Shown here one piece after another: positions 1-5,021 of a stretch of 13,562 bases of DNA; position 1 is the stretch's first letter, and every line of letters starts with the position of its first letter. Position numbers and translations under genes: made by a program. The stretch covers positions 1 through 13,562 of the forward strand of contig CAZMPN010000029.1 in the NCBI GenBank assembly GCA_964568395.1. Direction: 5' to 3'. The notes under the pieces are model-generated. The model searched no databases. It worked only from the letters and a program-made list of their open reading frames with translations, and was not told where the DNA came from. The stretch comes from UBA6016 sp964568395. Its GTDB lineage: Bacteria; Campylobacterota; Campylobacteria; Campylobacterales; UBA6016.

Positions 1-155
1 GACACGCCCGTTATATTTTAACTTAGGCTGCTAGTGCAGCTGCAGGGCGGAAAGATGCATTGTTTGCATTTATTTGTTGCGAGCTATTTTTACGGCGCAC
101 TCAAGCCGGCATGCGACCAAGACTCAGATGATCCTGTCGAAGCCAAGTCACCCCC
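1..155 (-). ncRNA. ssrA: tmRNA (transfer-messenger RNA), 5' part, truncated by window edge
   Basis: tmRNA rescues ribosomes stalled on broken mRNAs: it enters as alanyl-tRNA, then serves as a short mRNA that adds a degradation tag. Read on the minus strand, the RNA begins GGGGGTGACTTGGCTTCGAC (155 down to 136), the conserved tmRNA 5' end that forms half of the tRNA-like domain. The GCCGTAAAAA stretch that usually precedes the tag region follows. A tag frame then occupies 67 to 23 and translates as ANNASFRPAAALAA followed by TAA. The ANN start and the hydrophobic ALAA end match epsilonproteobacterial tags in style. tmRNAs are usually about 350-400 nt, so the later pseudoknots and the 3' half of the tRNA-like domain lie left of the window. 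The 5' end is placed by homology to the conserved GGGGG; the primary transcript probably starts slightly upstream and is trimmed by RNase P. Confidence 0.93.
23..67 (-). other. tmRNA proteolysis tag reading frame
   Basis: Fourteen codons and TAA inside the tmRNA encode ANNASFRPAAALAA. The resume codon is GCA at 67-65, preceded by an A-rich stretch (AACAAATAAAT) as is usual just before the resume codon. With the alanine carried by tmRNA itself, the added peptide would be one residue longer. The terminal ALAA is the kind of end recognised by ClpXP-type proteases. Confidence 0.88.
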
Positions 156-171
156 GTCAATTTGGAGCGTG

Positions 172-177
172 ATTATA
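172..177 (-). promoter_or_regulatory. -10 box of the ssrA promoter
   Basis: The minus strand carries a perfect TATAAT at 177-172, 16 bases before the mature tmRNA 5' end, so transcription would start near 165 and leave a short leader to be processed. No good -35 is visible at the expected distance (AAAGAT at about 200-195 is poor), which is common in Campylobacterota, where -35 boxes are weak and periodic AT-rich DNA replaces them. Confidence 0.7.
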
Positions 178-261
178 TCGTATTATTGTTGGAAATCTTT
201 AGGAGTCCGCCGCATATACGCCCAGCACATACTTTTCGGGCTTTGCTCGTAAAGTCGTTAA

Positions 262-669
262 TTAAACGGTTATTTTGTGTGGAATATTTAGGATTTTCGG
301 AGGTATGGCGGAAAGCTCGGCGACATTGGCCTCCAGCTCTTTTTCCCAGCCGTTGAATACGTCGCTGATGGATAGCATCCAGTTGACAAAATCGGTAGTA
401 GCGGGACCCTTTGACGCCCTCGCCTCTTCCAGTACCGACTCTACTAGCTCGGCCGTCTTGTTCATTCTGCTTAGCTTCAAAAAGCCGCTTGCGGATTTGA
501 TATTGTGGAATATCCGAAATAGCTCGCCTATATTGCGGGCATACCACTCCGGCTTCTCTAGGCCCAGAGCCAACCCTTCCATCTCATCGCACATGAGCGA
601 GTAGTGTCCGATAAATTCGTCTATGATCTCATAGTCGAACTCTTTTTGGAGAGCGTCTATTATTCCCAT
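262..669 (-). CDS. Hpt (histidine phosphotransfer) domain protein
   Basis: A 135-residue soluble protein made of one Hpt-like helical domain. The core reads FRIFHNIKSASGFLKL, in which His55 in the HxxKxxS context is the expected phosphorylated histidine. The flanking helices (GELFRIFHNIKSA and KTAELVESVLEEA) fit the four-helix Hpt bundle. Hpt proteins relay phosphoryl groups between hybrid sensor kinases and response regulators and have no kinase activity themselves. No kinase or receiver gene is present nearby, so its partners are unknown. It reads toward ssrA and is divergent from the diguanylate cyclase gene. The ATG at 669 keeps the opening helix (MGIIDALQKEFDYEIIDEF), but no Shine-Dalgarno precedes it; a TATAAAAT sits only a few bases upstream, so the message may be leaderless. 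The family assignment is firm and the pathway is not known. Confidence 0.85.
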   Translation of the reverse strand: MGIIDALQKEFDYEIIDEFIGHYSLMCDEMEGLALGLEKPEWYARNIGELFRIFHNIKSASGFLKLSRMNKTAELVESVLEEARASKGPATTDFVNWMLSISDVFNGWEKELEANVAELSAIPPKILNIPHKITV

Positions 670-675
670 ACGAAT

Positions 676-683
676 ATTTTATA
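676..683 (-). promoter_or_regulatory. Candidate -10 box for the Hpt gene (possibly leaderless)
   Basis: The minus strand has TATAAAAT at 683-676, followed by six bases and then the ATG at 669. A -10 box this close would put transcription initiation on or next to the start codon, which agrees with the missing ribosome-binding site. The box could be chance in an AT-rich intergenic stretch. Confidence 0.4.
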
Positions 684-779
684 GCGTTTTACTTTGATAG
701 TGTTTAAAATTAAGTGCTTAAATGTTCATAAAAATACCAAATATTACGATATTATAAGTCCATACACATAATAATTTTT

Positions 780-785
780 TATAAT
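780..785 (+). promoter_or_regulatory. -10 box for the diguanylate cyclase gene
   Basis: A perfect TATAAT lies 25 bases before the ATG at 811, within a long AT-rich stretch (about 690-785) and followed by an AAAGGA ribosome-binding site at 799-804. The predicted start is near 792, giving a short leader. No clear -35 is seen. Confidence 0.6.
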
Positions 786-810
786 ATGAGCCTTCCGGAA
801 AGGATGAGCC

Positions 811-2346
811 ATGAATATCAGCATAAAGAGTTTCAATATTCTTCTCTACATCCTAACGGCCGTCCTGCTGATAGGGAGCATAGATTTATTGCATAATATA
901 GTTATAGCCGAGACGATCTTTTTTATTTTATTTTTGCTGTTTTGGCTCTTCGTAAAAGCCGAGATACTAAACCCGATCAAGCAAATAAGCGACTTCACAT
1001 CGGACAGGAAGGTGAACTTGCCCGTATCGGTATTTTCCGAGATCGAAACCCTAAAAAACAAAACCGTACAGGCTTTTGCCGAGCTAGACGCGATGAATAG
1101 CGATTTAAAAAGCATCATAAAACTGGAGGTCGACAAGTACGAAAAAGCCAACGGCTTCCTGAAAAAATTGTTCAACAATACGCATGAAGGCATTTTGATA
1201 CACGATACCGAAGGCAACATCACCGACGTAAACGACACTACCCTGAAAATGTTCGGCGCAAGCACAAAAGAGGATATGCTGCAACGCAAGATAATAGACA
1301 TATCCACGCACAACAATCCGCTGGAAAATCTGCATGAGATATGGAGCAGCGTGCTAAACGGCTCGCAGCGGCAATTCGAATGGGAGGCGAAAAAACTTGA
1401 CGGCAAGGCGTTCTTTGTGGCGGTATTTTTGACGAAAGTGGACATAGAAGACAATACATACATACTGGCAAACATAAACGACATCAGCGAATCAAAAAAG
1501 CAGGACACGCTCGTAAAGTCGATAATAAACCTACAAGAAAACATGGTGCTTCTGGCGTCCGGCGAACAGTTTCTGGCATACAACGACAGCTTTGCCAAGT
1601 ACTTTTGTTTTGCCGACATCAAAAACGCGAACGAGCATTTCCACTGCCTGAGAGGATTATTTCTAAATGAGCCGATGACGTGCGAAATGCCGTCTTGTAA
1701 TTTCGGCAGGAAAATGAGAAGAGAGGAAAATAGGCTGATTTGCGAGCGCCAAAACGGACAAAAGGAGATATACCTAATATCGATCAGCAACATACTCGAC
1801 GAAGAGAGATATATCGTATCGCTAACCGATATTACCGATATGGAGCTGGAAAAAGAGGCGCTTGAGATAAAAACAAGCGTAGACCACCTGACTTCGCTAA
1901 AAAACAGGGCCTATTTCGACAAGGCATTGGAACTTGAGACGACTCGCGCACAAAACTCGGGGGAGGCGTTGTCGCTGATAATGTTCGACATAGACAAATT
2001 CAAAAATATCAACGATACTTACGGGCACACAGTAGGCGACGAAGCGCTAAGGCTGCTTTCAAAGATAGTTTCTAAAAACACCAGAAGGGACGACATAGTG
2101 GCTAGATACGGTGGGGAGGAGTTTGCCATCATCGCCCCGAATACTCCGACGGAGTCGGCTTTCGATCTGGCCGAAAAAATACGCCGGATACTGGATAATA
2201 CAAAAATGGCGGGGGTGCCGCATTTTACATGTAGTTTCGGCATAGCGACCTGGGACGGATCGGAGAGCTTGGCGGAACTTGTCAAAAGAGCGGATTCGGC
2301 TCTGTATGCCGCAAAAGAAGGGGGAAGGAATAAAGTTATATTTTAG
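811..2346 (+). CDS. Membrane-anchored PAS-PAS-GGDEF diguanylate cyclase
   Basis: The predicted activity is condensation of two GTP to cyclic di-GMP. Order of domains: two closely spaced membrane helices (about residues 7-26 and 29-50) with almost no periplasmic loop; a HAMP-like linker starting ILNPIKQIS; a PAS domain (about 113-228); a second PAS-like domain (about 235-345); and a C-terminal GGDEF domain (about 355-511). Catalytic features look intact: FDIDKFKNIND at 392-402 (metal and nucleotide binding), GGEEF at 434-438, and the inhibitory I-site RxxD (R425-D428) exactly five residues upstream. It should therefore be active and product-inhibited. The second PAS-like region holds five cysteines (266, 279, 291, 296, 311), which might bind metal or respond to redox. 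The start has an AAAGGA site at good spacing. It is a single gene, convergent with the nif operon. Confidence 0.93.
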   Translation: MNISIKSFNILLYILTAVLLIGSIDLLHNIVIAETIFFILFLLFWLFVKAEILNPIKQISDFTSDRKVNLPVSVFSEIETLKNKTVQAFAELDAMNSDLKSIIKLEVDKYEKANGFLKKLFNNTHEGILIHDTEGNITDVNDTTLKMFGASTKEDMLQRKIIDISTHNNPLENLHEIWSSVLNGSQRQFEWEAKKLDGKAFFVAVFLTKVDIEDNTYILANINDISESKKQDTLVKSIINLQENMVLLASGEQFLAYNDSFAKYFCFADIKNANEHFHCLRGLFLNEPMTCEMPSCNFGRKMRREENRLICERQNGQKEIYLISISNILDEERYIVSLTDITDMELEKEALEIKTSVDHLTSLKNRAYFDKALELETTRAQNSGEALSLIMFDIDKFKNINDTYGHTVGDEALRLLSKIVSKNTRRDDIVARYGGEEFAIIAPNTPTESAFDLAEKIRRILDNTKMAGVPHFTCSFGIATWDGSESLAELVKRADSALYAAKEGGRNKVIF

Positions 2347-2380
2347 CCGGCGCCCCAAAAGGGAACGCCAAAAAACGGCT
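2345..2380 (+). terminator. Probable terminator hairpin between convergent genes
   Basis: AGCCG (2345-2349) can pair with CGGCT (2376-2380), with inner pairings GCG/CGC and CCC/GGG around an AAAA loop. The 5' arm begins inside the TAG stop of the cyclase gene. AATTAATATTTT follows on the plus strand. The A-rich bulge weakens the outer stem and the downstream T-run is broken, so termination efficiency is uncertain. It may also serve the converging nif operon, whose last stop is at 2383. Confidence 0.45.
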
Positions 2381-2382
2381 AA

Positions 2383-2679
2383 TTAATATTTTAGTCTTAC
2401 GTGGCCGTTCGGCTTGTCTATTTTCATCTGGCAGGAAAGTCTTAGATTCGGGCACGGATTTGTAGCTTCAACCACCTTTAGCACCTTATCCTCTTTCTCA
2501 GTTTTTGGCGAGAGGTATTCCATTCCGGCTACAACTTCGACTACGCAAGTGCCGCATTCGCCGTCTCTACATCCGAAAGGAAGGCCGGAACCCGCTCTCT
2601 CCACGATGTCTTGGATCGTTGAACCAGGTTTTACGTTGATAGCTAGGAAATCGTTGAGTATTTCGACTCTTGTTGTCAT
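2383..2679 (-). CDS. [2Fe-2S] plant-type ferredoxin, nif-associated
   Basis: A 98-residue small electron carrier. The cluster ligands are visible as CRDGECGTC (Cys37, Cys42, Cys45) and Cys83 in LRLSCQ, the C-x4-C-x2-C...C pattern of beta-grasp [2Fe-2S] ferredoxins; Cys76 is extra. It is the last gene of the nifE operon, 87 bases after nifZ, with its own AAGGAT ribosome-binding site before the ATG at 2679. Nif-linked proteins of this type either donate electrons for nitrogenase or cofactor assembly, or, like the Shethna FeSII protein of Azotobacter, protect nitrogenase from oxygen. The sequence does not decide between these. The family call is firm and the exact role is inferred from position. 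Confidence 0.92.
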   Translation of the reverse strand: MTTRVEILNDFLAINVKPGSTIQDIVERAGSGLPFGCRDGECGTCVVEVVAGMEYLSPKTEKEDKVLKVVEATNPCPNLRLSCQMKIDKPNGHVRLKY

Positions 2680-2757
2680 CTTTTATCCTTTTTTATGGTT
2701 TTGGAATGCGTTGCAATAGGAGAAAACGCTAAATTAAAACTTACTCTTTACCGTTTT

Positions 2758-2767
2758 ACCTCCTTTT
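2758..2767 (-). promoter_or_regulatory. Unusually strong Shine-Dalgarno without an adjacent start codon
   Basis: Directly after the nifZ stop the minus strand reads AAAAGGAGGT, a near-perfect match to the anti-Shine-Dalgarno. No ATG, GTG or TTG lies at normal spacing; the next bases are AAAACGGTAAAGAGTAAG and a stop soon closes the frames. The following ferredoxin has its own AAGGAT much further on. It could be a ribosome standby site or the remains of a lost gene start. Confidence 0.4.
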
Positions 2768-3117
2768 CAAGATTGCGACTTGGCCGCTCTATGTTCGCGC
2801 AACCACTGCAACTCTTCCTCTACGTCGTCAAAATAGTCTTCGTCGGCGTTTTCAAGCTCTTCCTCGCGGCACCCGTAGACCATCCCTTCCTCGATAAACT
2901 CCACCTCGTAGACGCGTATCACCTGCAAGAAATCGCCCATATCCCTAATATAGCCTTCGCTTCCGGCCTTCATCAATATGTCGCCGATTTTGGCAAAAGG
3001 GAATGTCCCGTCGTTTCGTATATCTTTTGTAAGTCTCACCCTCTGCCCGAAGCCGAATTTCGGAAGGATCTCGTCCTTAGCTGAAGGAGAGCTGTATTTG
3101 CGACTGGCAGTTGCCAT
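2767..3117 (-). CDS. nifZ: NifZ, MoFe protein P-cluster maturation factor
   Basis: A 116-residue protein with the NifZ core at about residues 20-88: KFGFGQRVRLTKDIRNDGTF, then AGSEGYIRDMGDFLQ, then a VYEVEF strand and YGCREEEL. In Azotobacter NifZ helps form the second P-cluster in the MoFe protein. The C-terminus (about 89-116) is acidic and then basic and is not part of the core. The ATG at 3117 is preceded by GGAG at proper spacing and lies 41 bases inside the 3' end of nifW, so the two are probably translationally coupled. Position between nifW and a ferredoxin gene in the same operon supports the call. Confidence 0.93.
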   Translation of the reverse strand: MATASRKYSSPSAKDEILPKFGFGQRVRLTKDIRNDGTFPFAKIGDILMKAGSEGYIRDMGDFLQVIRVYEVEFIEEGMVYGCREEELENADEDYFDDVEEELQWLREHRAAKSQS

Positions 3118-3451
3118 GGCTTACTCCGTGATCTTCTGTTTTGCAGCTCATCTGCGTAGAGCAGGTAAAGCAAGGCGTAGGATTTTCAAACAATCCCCAC
3201 ACCTCGGCTGCGCTAGGGTTGTATCCGCTCTCGAAGTCTTTGTATATCTTGATAAGGGCAAACTGGTATGAATTTAGCAGCTGCTCCTCGCTCAGACCCT
3301 CAAGCGTCTTGGCCTTTGCCACAAGCTCTCCGAATTTTCTAAGGATATGAAACCTCTTTACGTCTATCAGGTGTTCGTCGTACTCAAGCCCGAAAAAGTC
3401 GAAGTAGTCCTCGATATCCGTCAATTTATAAAACTCGTTTAGCGTCTTCAT
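3077..3451 (-). CDS. nifW: NifW, nitrogenase stabilising/protective protein
   Basis: A 124-residue protein. NifW features are the LTDIEDYFDFFGLEYDEHL start, VKRFHILRKFGELV (about 31-44), and LLNSYQFALIKIYKDFESG (58-76), the helical core known from NifW. NifW binds the MoFe protein and is needed for full activity, especially under oxygen stress. After the core there is a cysteine-bearing tail, PCFTCSTQMSC (Cys94, Cys97, Cys103) plus Cys115, beyond the usual NifW end. The last 41 bases overlap nifZ in another frame. AAGGAG precedes the ATG at 3451. It follows the P-II gene by 10 bases in the same operon. Confidence 0.9.
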   Translation of the reverse strand: MKTLNEFYKLTDIEDYFDFFGLEYDEHLIDVKRFHILRKFGELVAKAKTLEGLSEEQLLNSYQFALIKIYKDFESGYNPSAAEVWGLFENPTPCFTCSTQMSCKTEDHGVSHGNCQSQIQLSFS

Positions 3452-3461
3452 GGCAAACTCC

Positions 3462-3791
3462 TTATCTTAATGCGTCAGCGTCCCGCTCGCCCGTTCTGAT
3501 TCTGTATACCTCTTCTACGTTGTATACGAATATCTTGCCGCTTCCGTGGTTTAGGTCGTGCGCGTTTTCGGTTATTATGTCGATAGCCTGTTTCTTATAG
3601 GCGTCCGTCGATACCACGATTTCCAGTTTCACTTTTTTATTTAGCTCGCTAGGGTCAAGCTCCCTGTCGAGAGCGATATTTCCAAAACCCCTGGTATCGG
3701 ATACGGTAATACCGCTTATACCCTCTTTTAACAGCGCGTTTATAATGTCCGAGAGCCTATCCTCGTTTACTACGGCCATAACCATCTTCAT
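3462..3791 (-). CDS. P-II family regulator with shortened T-loop
   Basis: A 109-residue trimeric signal protein of the GlnB/GlnK superfamily. Conserved parts are the MKMVMAVV start, GITVSDTRGFG (27-37), KKVKLEIVV (52-60), the nucleotide-binding B-loop GSGKIFV (83-89), and the C-loop RIRTGE (97-102). ATP/ADP binding therefore looks preserved. The T-loop between GFG and KVK is about five residues shorter than in GlnB. It has no tyrosine equivalent to Tyr51, so uridylylation there is not possible, and the usual Gln39-containing segment is also changed. P-II proteins report nitrogen and energy status by binding targets through the T-loop. Placement inside the nif operon between a ferredoxin gene and nifW suggests a nitrogenase-related target, analogous in role to archaeal NifI, but that is inference. 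An AAGGAT site precedes the ATG. Confidence 0.88.
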   Translation of the reverse strand: MKMVMAVVNEDRLSDIINALLKEGISGITVSDTRGFGNIALDRELDPSELNKKVKLEIVVSTDAYKKQAIDIITENAHDLNHGSGKIFVYNVEEVYRIRTGERDADALR

Positions 3792-3814
3792 AGCTGATCC
3801 TTTTTAGTATTGTT

Positions 3815-4084
3815 TTATGCGACTTCCATAGGCACATGCTCGAAGCACCCCTTAGGGCACACTTTGGAGCACACTAGACAACCTATGCAGTTTTCGGCGT
3901 TTACGAGTATCATATATTTTTGCTCGTCGCCGTCCTCATCTTCTTCCGCTGTAAGCGTCATAACGCTGGACGGGCAGGCTTTATAGCATCTGCCGCACGC
4001 TATGCACTTTTCCTTATCCAAATTTTCTACGAATTTTTGCACCCATTCACCGCCGCCTTTTGTTCTCGCCATTGCGTATGCCAT
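3815..4084 (-). CDS. fdxB: Nif-specific 2x[4Fe-4S] ferredoxin (ferredoxin III type)
   Basis: An 89-residue ferredoxin with two complete cluster motifs: CIACGRCYKAC (Cys27, 30, 33, 37) and CIGCLVCSKVC (Cys66, 69, 72, 76). The acidic EEDEDGDE insert between them and the N-terminal GGGEWVQKFVE segment resemble the nif-specific ferredoxin III family. Such ferredoxins supply low-potential electrons for FeMo-cofactor synthesis or to nitrogenase reductase. AAGGAG stands before the ATG at 4084; an internal Met5 is a possible alternative start. It lies directly after the DUF269 gene, the common neighbour of fdxB in proteobacterial nif clusters. Confidence 0.92.
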   Translation of the reverse strand: MAYAMARTKGGGEWVQKFVENLDKEKCIACGRCYKACPSSVMTLTAEEDEDGDEQKYMILVNAENCIGCLVCSKVCPKGCFEHVPMEVA

Positions 4085-4098
4085 TTTCTACTCCTTGA

Positions 4099-4527
4099 TT
4101 ATTTTTTGTATTCTTGATATGTTTTAACCGCTTTATCGAGCAGTTTTTCGCCCTCTTCGACCAGCTTTTCGATGCTCGGATAGCCGAATCTATGGGCGTC
4201 TTTGAAATACTTGTCGACGATGACTATCTTATCCGCTATGACTACGCCCCGTCCGAACCCCTCATGGCTCATCTCGATGATGACGTTGGCCATCTCCATC
4301 GTCTTCTTCTCGAACGCCAAAGCTAAAGCCTGCAGCAGCAGCCTTATGTCTTTTATCTGCTCCTGCGTGATGTCCGCGATGATCGGCATCTCTTTTAGCT
4401 GCTCTTTTGTTTTGATATATTTATCCTCAAGCAGCTTCTCATCCGTCTCTTTTTCCCATACGCCGTACGTATCCAGAGCGCGGACTTGGGCTACCAGCTC
4501 TTTCAAAAAAAGACTTTCGCTGCTCAT
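4099..4527 (-). CDS. NifX-associated nitrogen fixation protein (DUF269 family)
   Basis: A 142-residue protein of the family found next to nifX in most Mo-nitrogenase clusters. Diagnostic parts are FLKELVAQVRALDTYGVW near the start (7-24), the central MSHEGFGRG, and HRFGYPSIEKLVEEGEKLL near the end. Its biochemical role is not settled; conserved linkage to nifX suggests cofactor handling. Its ATG overlaps the nifX TGA in an ATGA, showing translational coupling. The 3' end is 14 bases before the ferredoxin start. Confidence 0.92.
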   Translation of the reverse strand: MSSESLFLKELVAQVRALDTYGVWEKETDEKLLEDKYIKTKEQLKEMPIIADITQEQIKDIRLLLQALALAFEKKTMEMANVIIEMSHEGFGRGVVIADKIVIVDKYFKDAHRFGYPSIEKLVEEGEKLLDKAVKTYQEYKK

Positions 4528-4901
4528 GCGCTTAGGCCCTCCTCTCTAGCTATTATTCTTTTTATCCAAGGCGGAGGATTGCCGTTTAGCATCGTTACGA
4601 GACTGTTTAGCGCTTCCTCTATCGGGATTACCTTCTCCACCTTGATGGGATGTATCTGCGCTTTTACGACCCTTGCCGCGGCTGTCGGCCCTATCGCTTG
4701 GCAATAGACTATGGCGCAGCCCCTGACGGCGTCTATTTTAGAATTTATCTTGTCGTCTTCGTTTTCCGGCGACTCTTCGCTCTTGACGACTTCATGTAGT
4801 TTGAAACCCTCTTTTGTGATGTCGTACACCGCAAACTGTTTCGCCCATCCGAAGTGCTCGTCTACGCTTACAAGATCTTTTGTCGCAAATGCTACTTTCA
4901 T
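4524..4901 (-). CDS. nifX: NifX, FeMo-cofactor precursor carrier
   Basis: A 125-residue member of the NifX/NafY/NifY cofactor-binding family. It begins MKVAFATKDLVSVDEHFGWAK and keeps the family pattern of His16 in DEHFG, FAVYDIT, and the RGCAIVYCQAIGPTAAARVV segment. NifX binds NifB-co and the VK-cluster and passes them to NifEN. It is a little shorter than many NifX proteins but covers the whole domain. Its AAGGA site overlaps the TAA of the small ORF upstream. The stop overlaps the next gene by four bases. Confidence 0.94.
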   Translation of the reverse strand: MKVAFATKDLVSVDEHFGWAKQFAVYDITKEGFKLHEVVKSEESPENEDDKINSKIDAVRGCAIVYCQAIGPTAAARVVKAQIHPIKVEKVIPIEEALNSLVTMLNGNPPPWIKRIIAREEGLSA

Positions 4902-4910
4902 CCTCTATCC

Positions 4911-5021
4911 TTAATGGTGGTTTATCACATTCAATATTACGCAAAGCCGAGCAAAGCCCGCCTCTGCTACGCTAGGCGCTGTGCCGCTAAAGCTAGTCGC
5001 ATAAAGCGTCAGAGTTTTCAT
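4911..5021 (-). CDS. Candidate 36-residue small protein between nifN and nifX
   Basis: I do not recognise this product. On the minus strand an ATG overlaps the nifN TGA as ATGA (5021-5018). The frame runs 36 codons to TAA at 4913-4911, which itself overlaps the nifX ribosome-binding site. The small ORF thus fills the entire nifN-nifX gap, exactly like the other coupled genes of this operon. It starts MKTLTLYATSFSGTAP and ends LCVILNVINHH, with one cysteine and a C-terminal His-His. There is no transmembrane helix or known motif. A GAGG about ten bases before the ATG, inside nifN, is a weak ribosome-binding site; coupling could compensate. An alternative is that this is an untranslated spacer with hairpins and a 10-base repeat. 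Confidence 0.42.
   Translation of the reverse strand: MKTLTLYATSFSGTAPSVAEAGFARLCVILNVINHH
4941..4978 (-). repeat. Tandem 10-mer and small inverted repeat in the nifN-nifX gap
   Basis: On the plus strand GCAAAGCCGA (4941-4950) is followed by GCAAAGCCCG (4951-4960), two near-identical 10-mers. CGCCT (4959-4963) and AGGCG (4974-4978) follow and can form a 5-bp stem with a 10-base loop. It is locally GC-rich against AT-rich flanks. It may stabilise or segment the operon mRNA, or merely be codon content of the small ORF that spans it. Confidence 0.35.

Noticed and set aside
34..252. A 72-codon plus-strand frame at the left edge
   Set aside because: It lies over the tmRNA and its promoter on the other strand; no ribosome-binding site and no protein similarity seen.
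200..261. Possible Rho-independent terminator between the Hpt gene and ssrA
   Set aside because: A GCCC/GGGC pairing with a long loop exists on the minus strand but no T-run follows.
846..1793. A 315-codon open frame on the minus strand opposite the diguanylate cyclase gene
   Set aside because: The plus-strand frame has clear PAS and GGDEF motifs. The antisense frame is rich in Ser, Phe and Cys with no domain and is a mirror of the codon bias.
4941..4980. Possible tRNA or structured RNA in the GC-rich nifN-nifX gap
   Set aside because: No T-loop sequence, no cloverleaf pairing; only a 5-bp stem and a 10-mer repeat.
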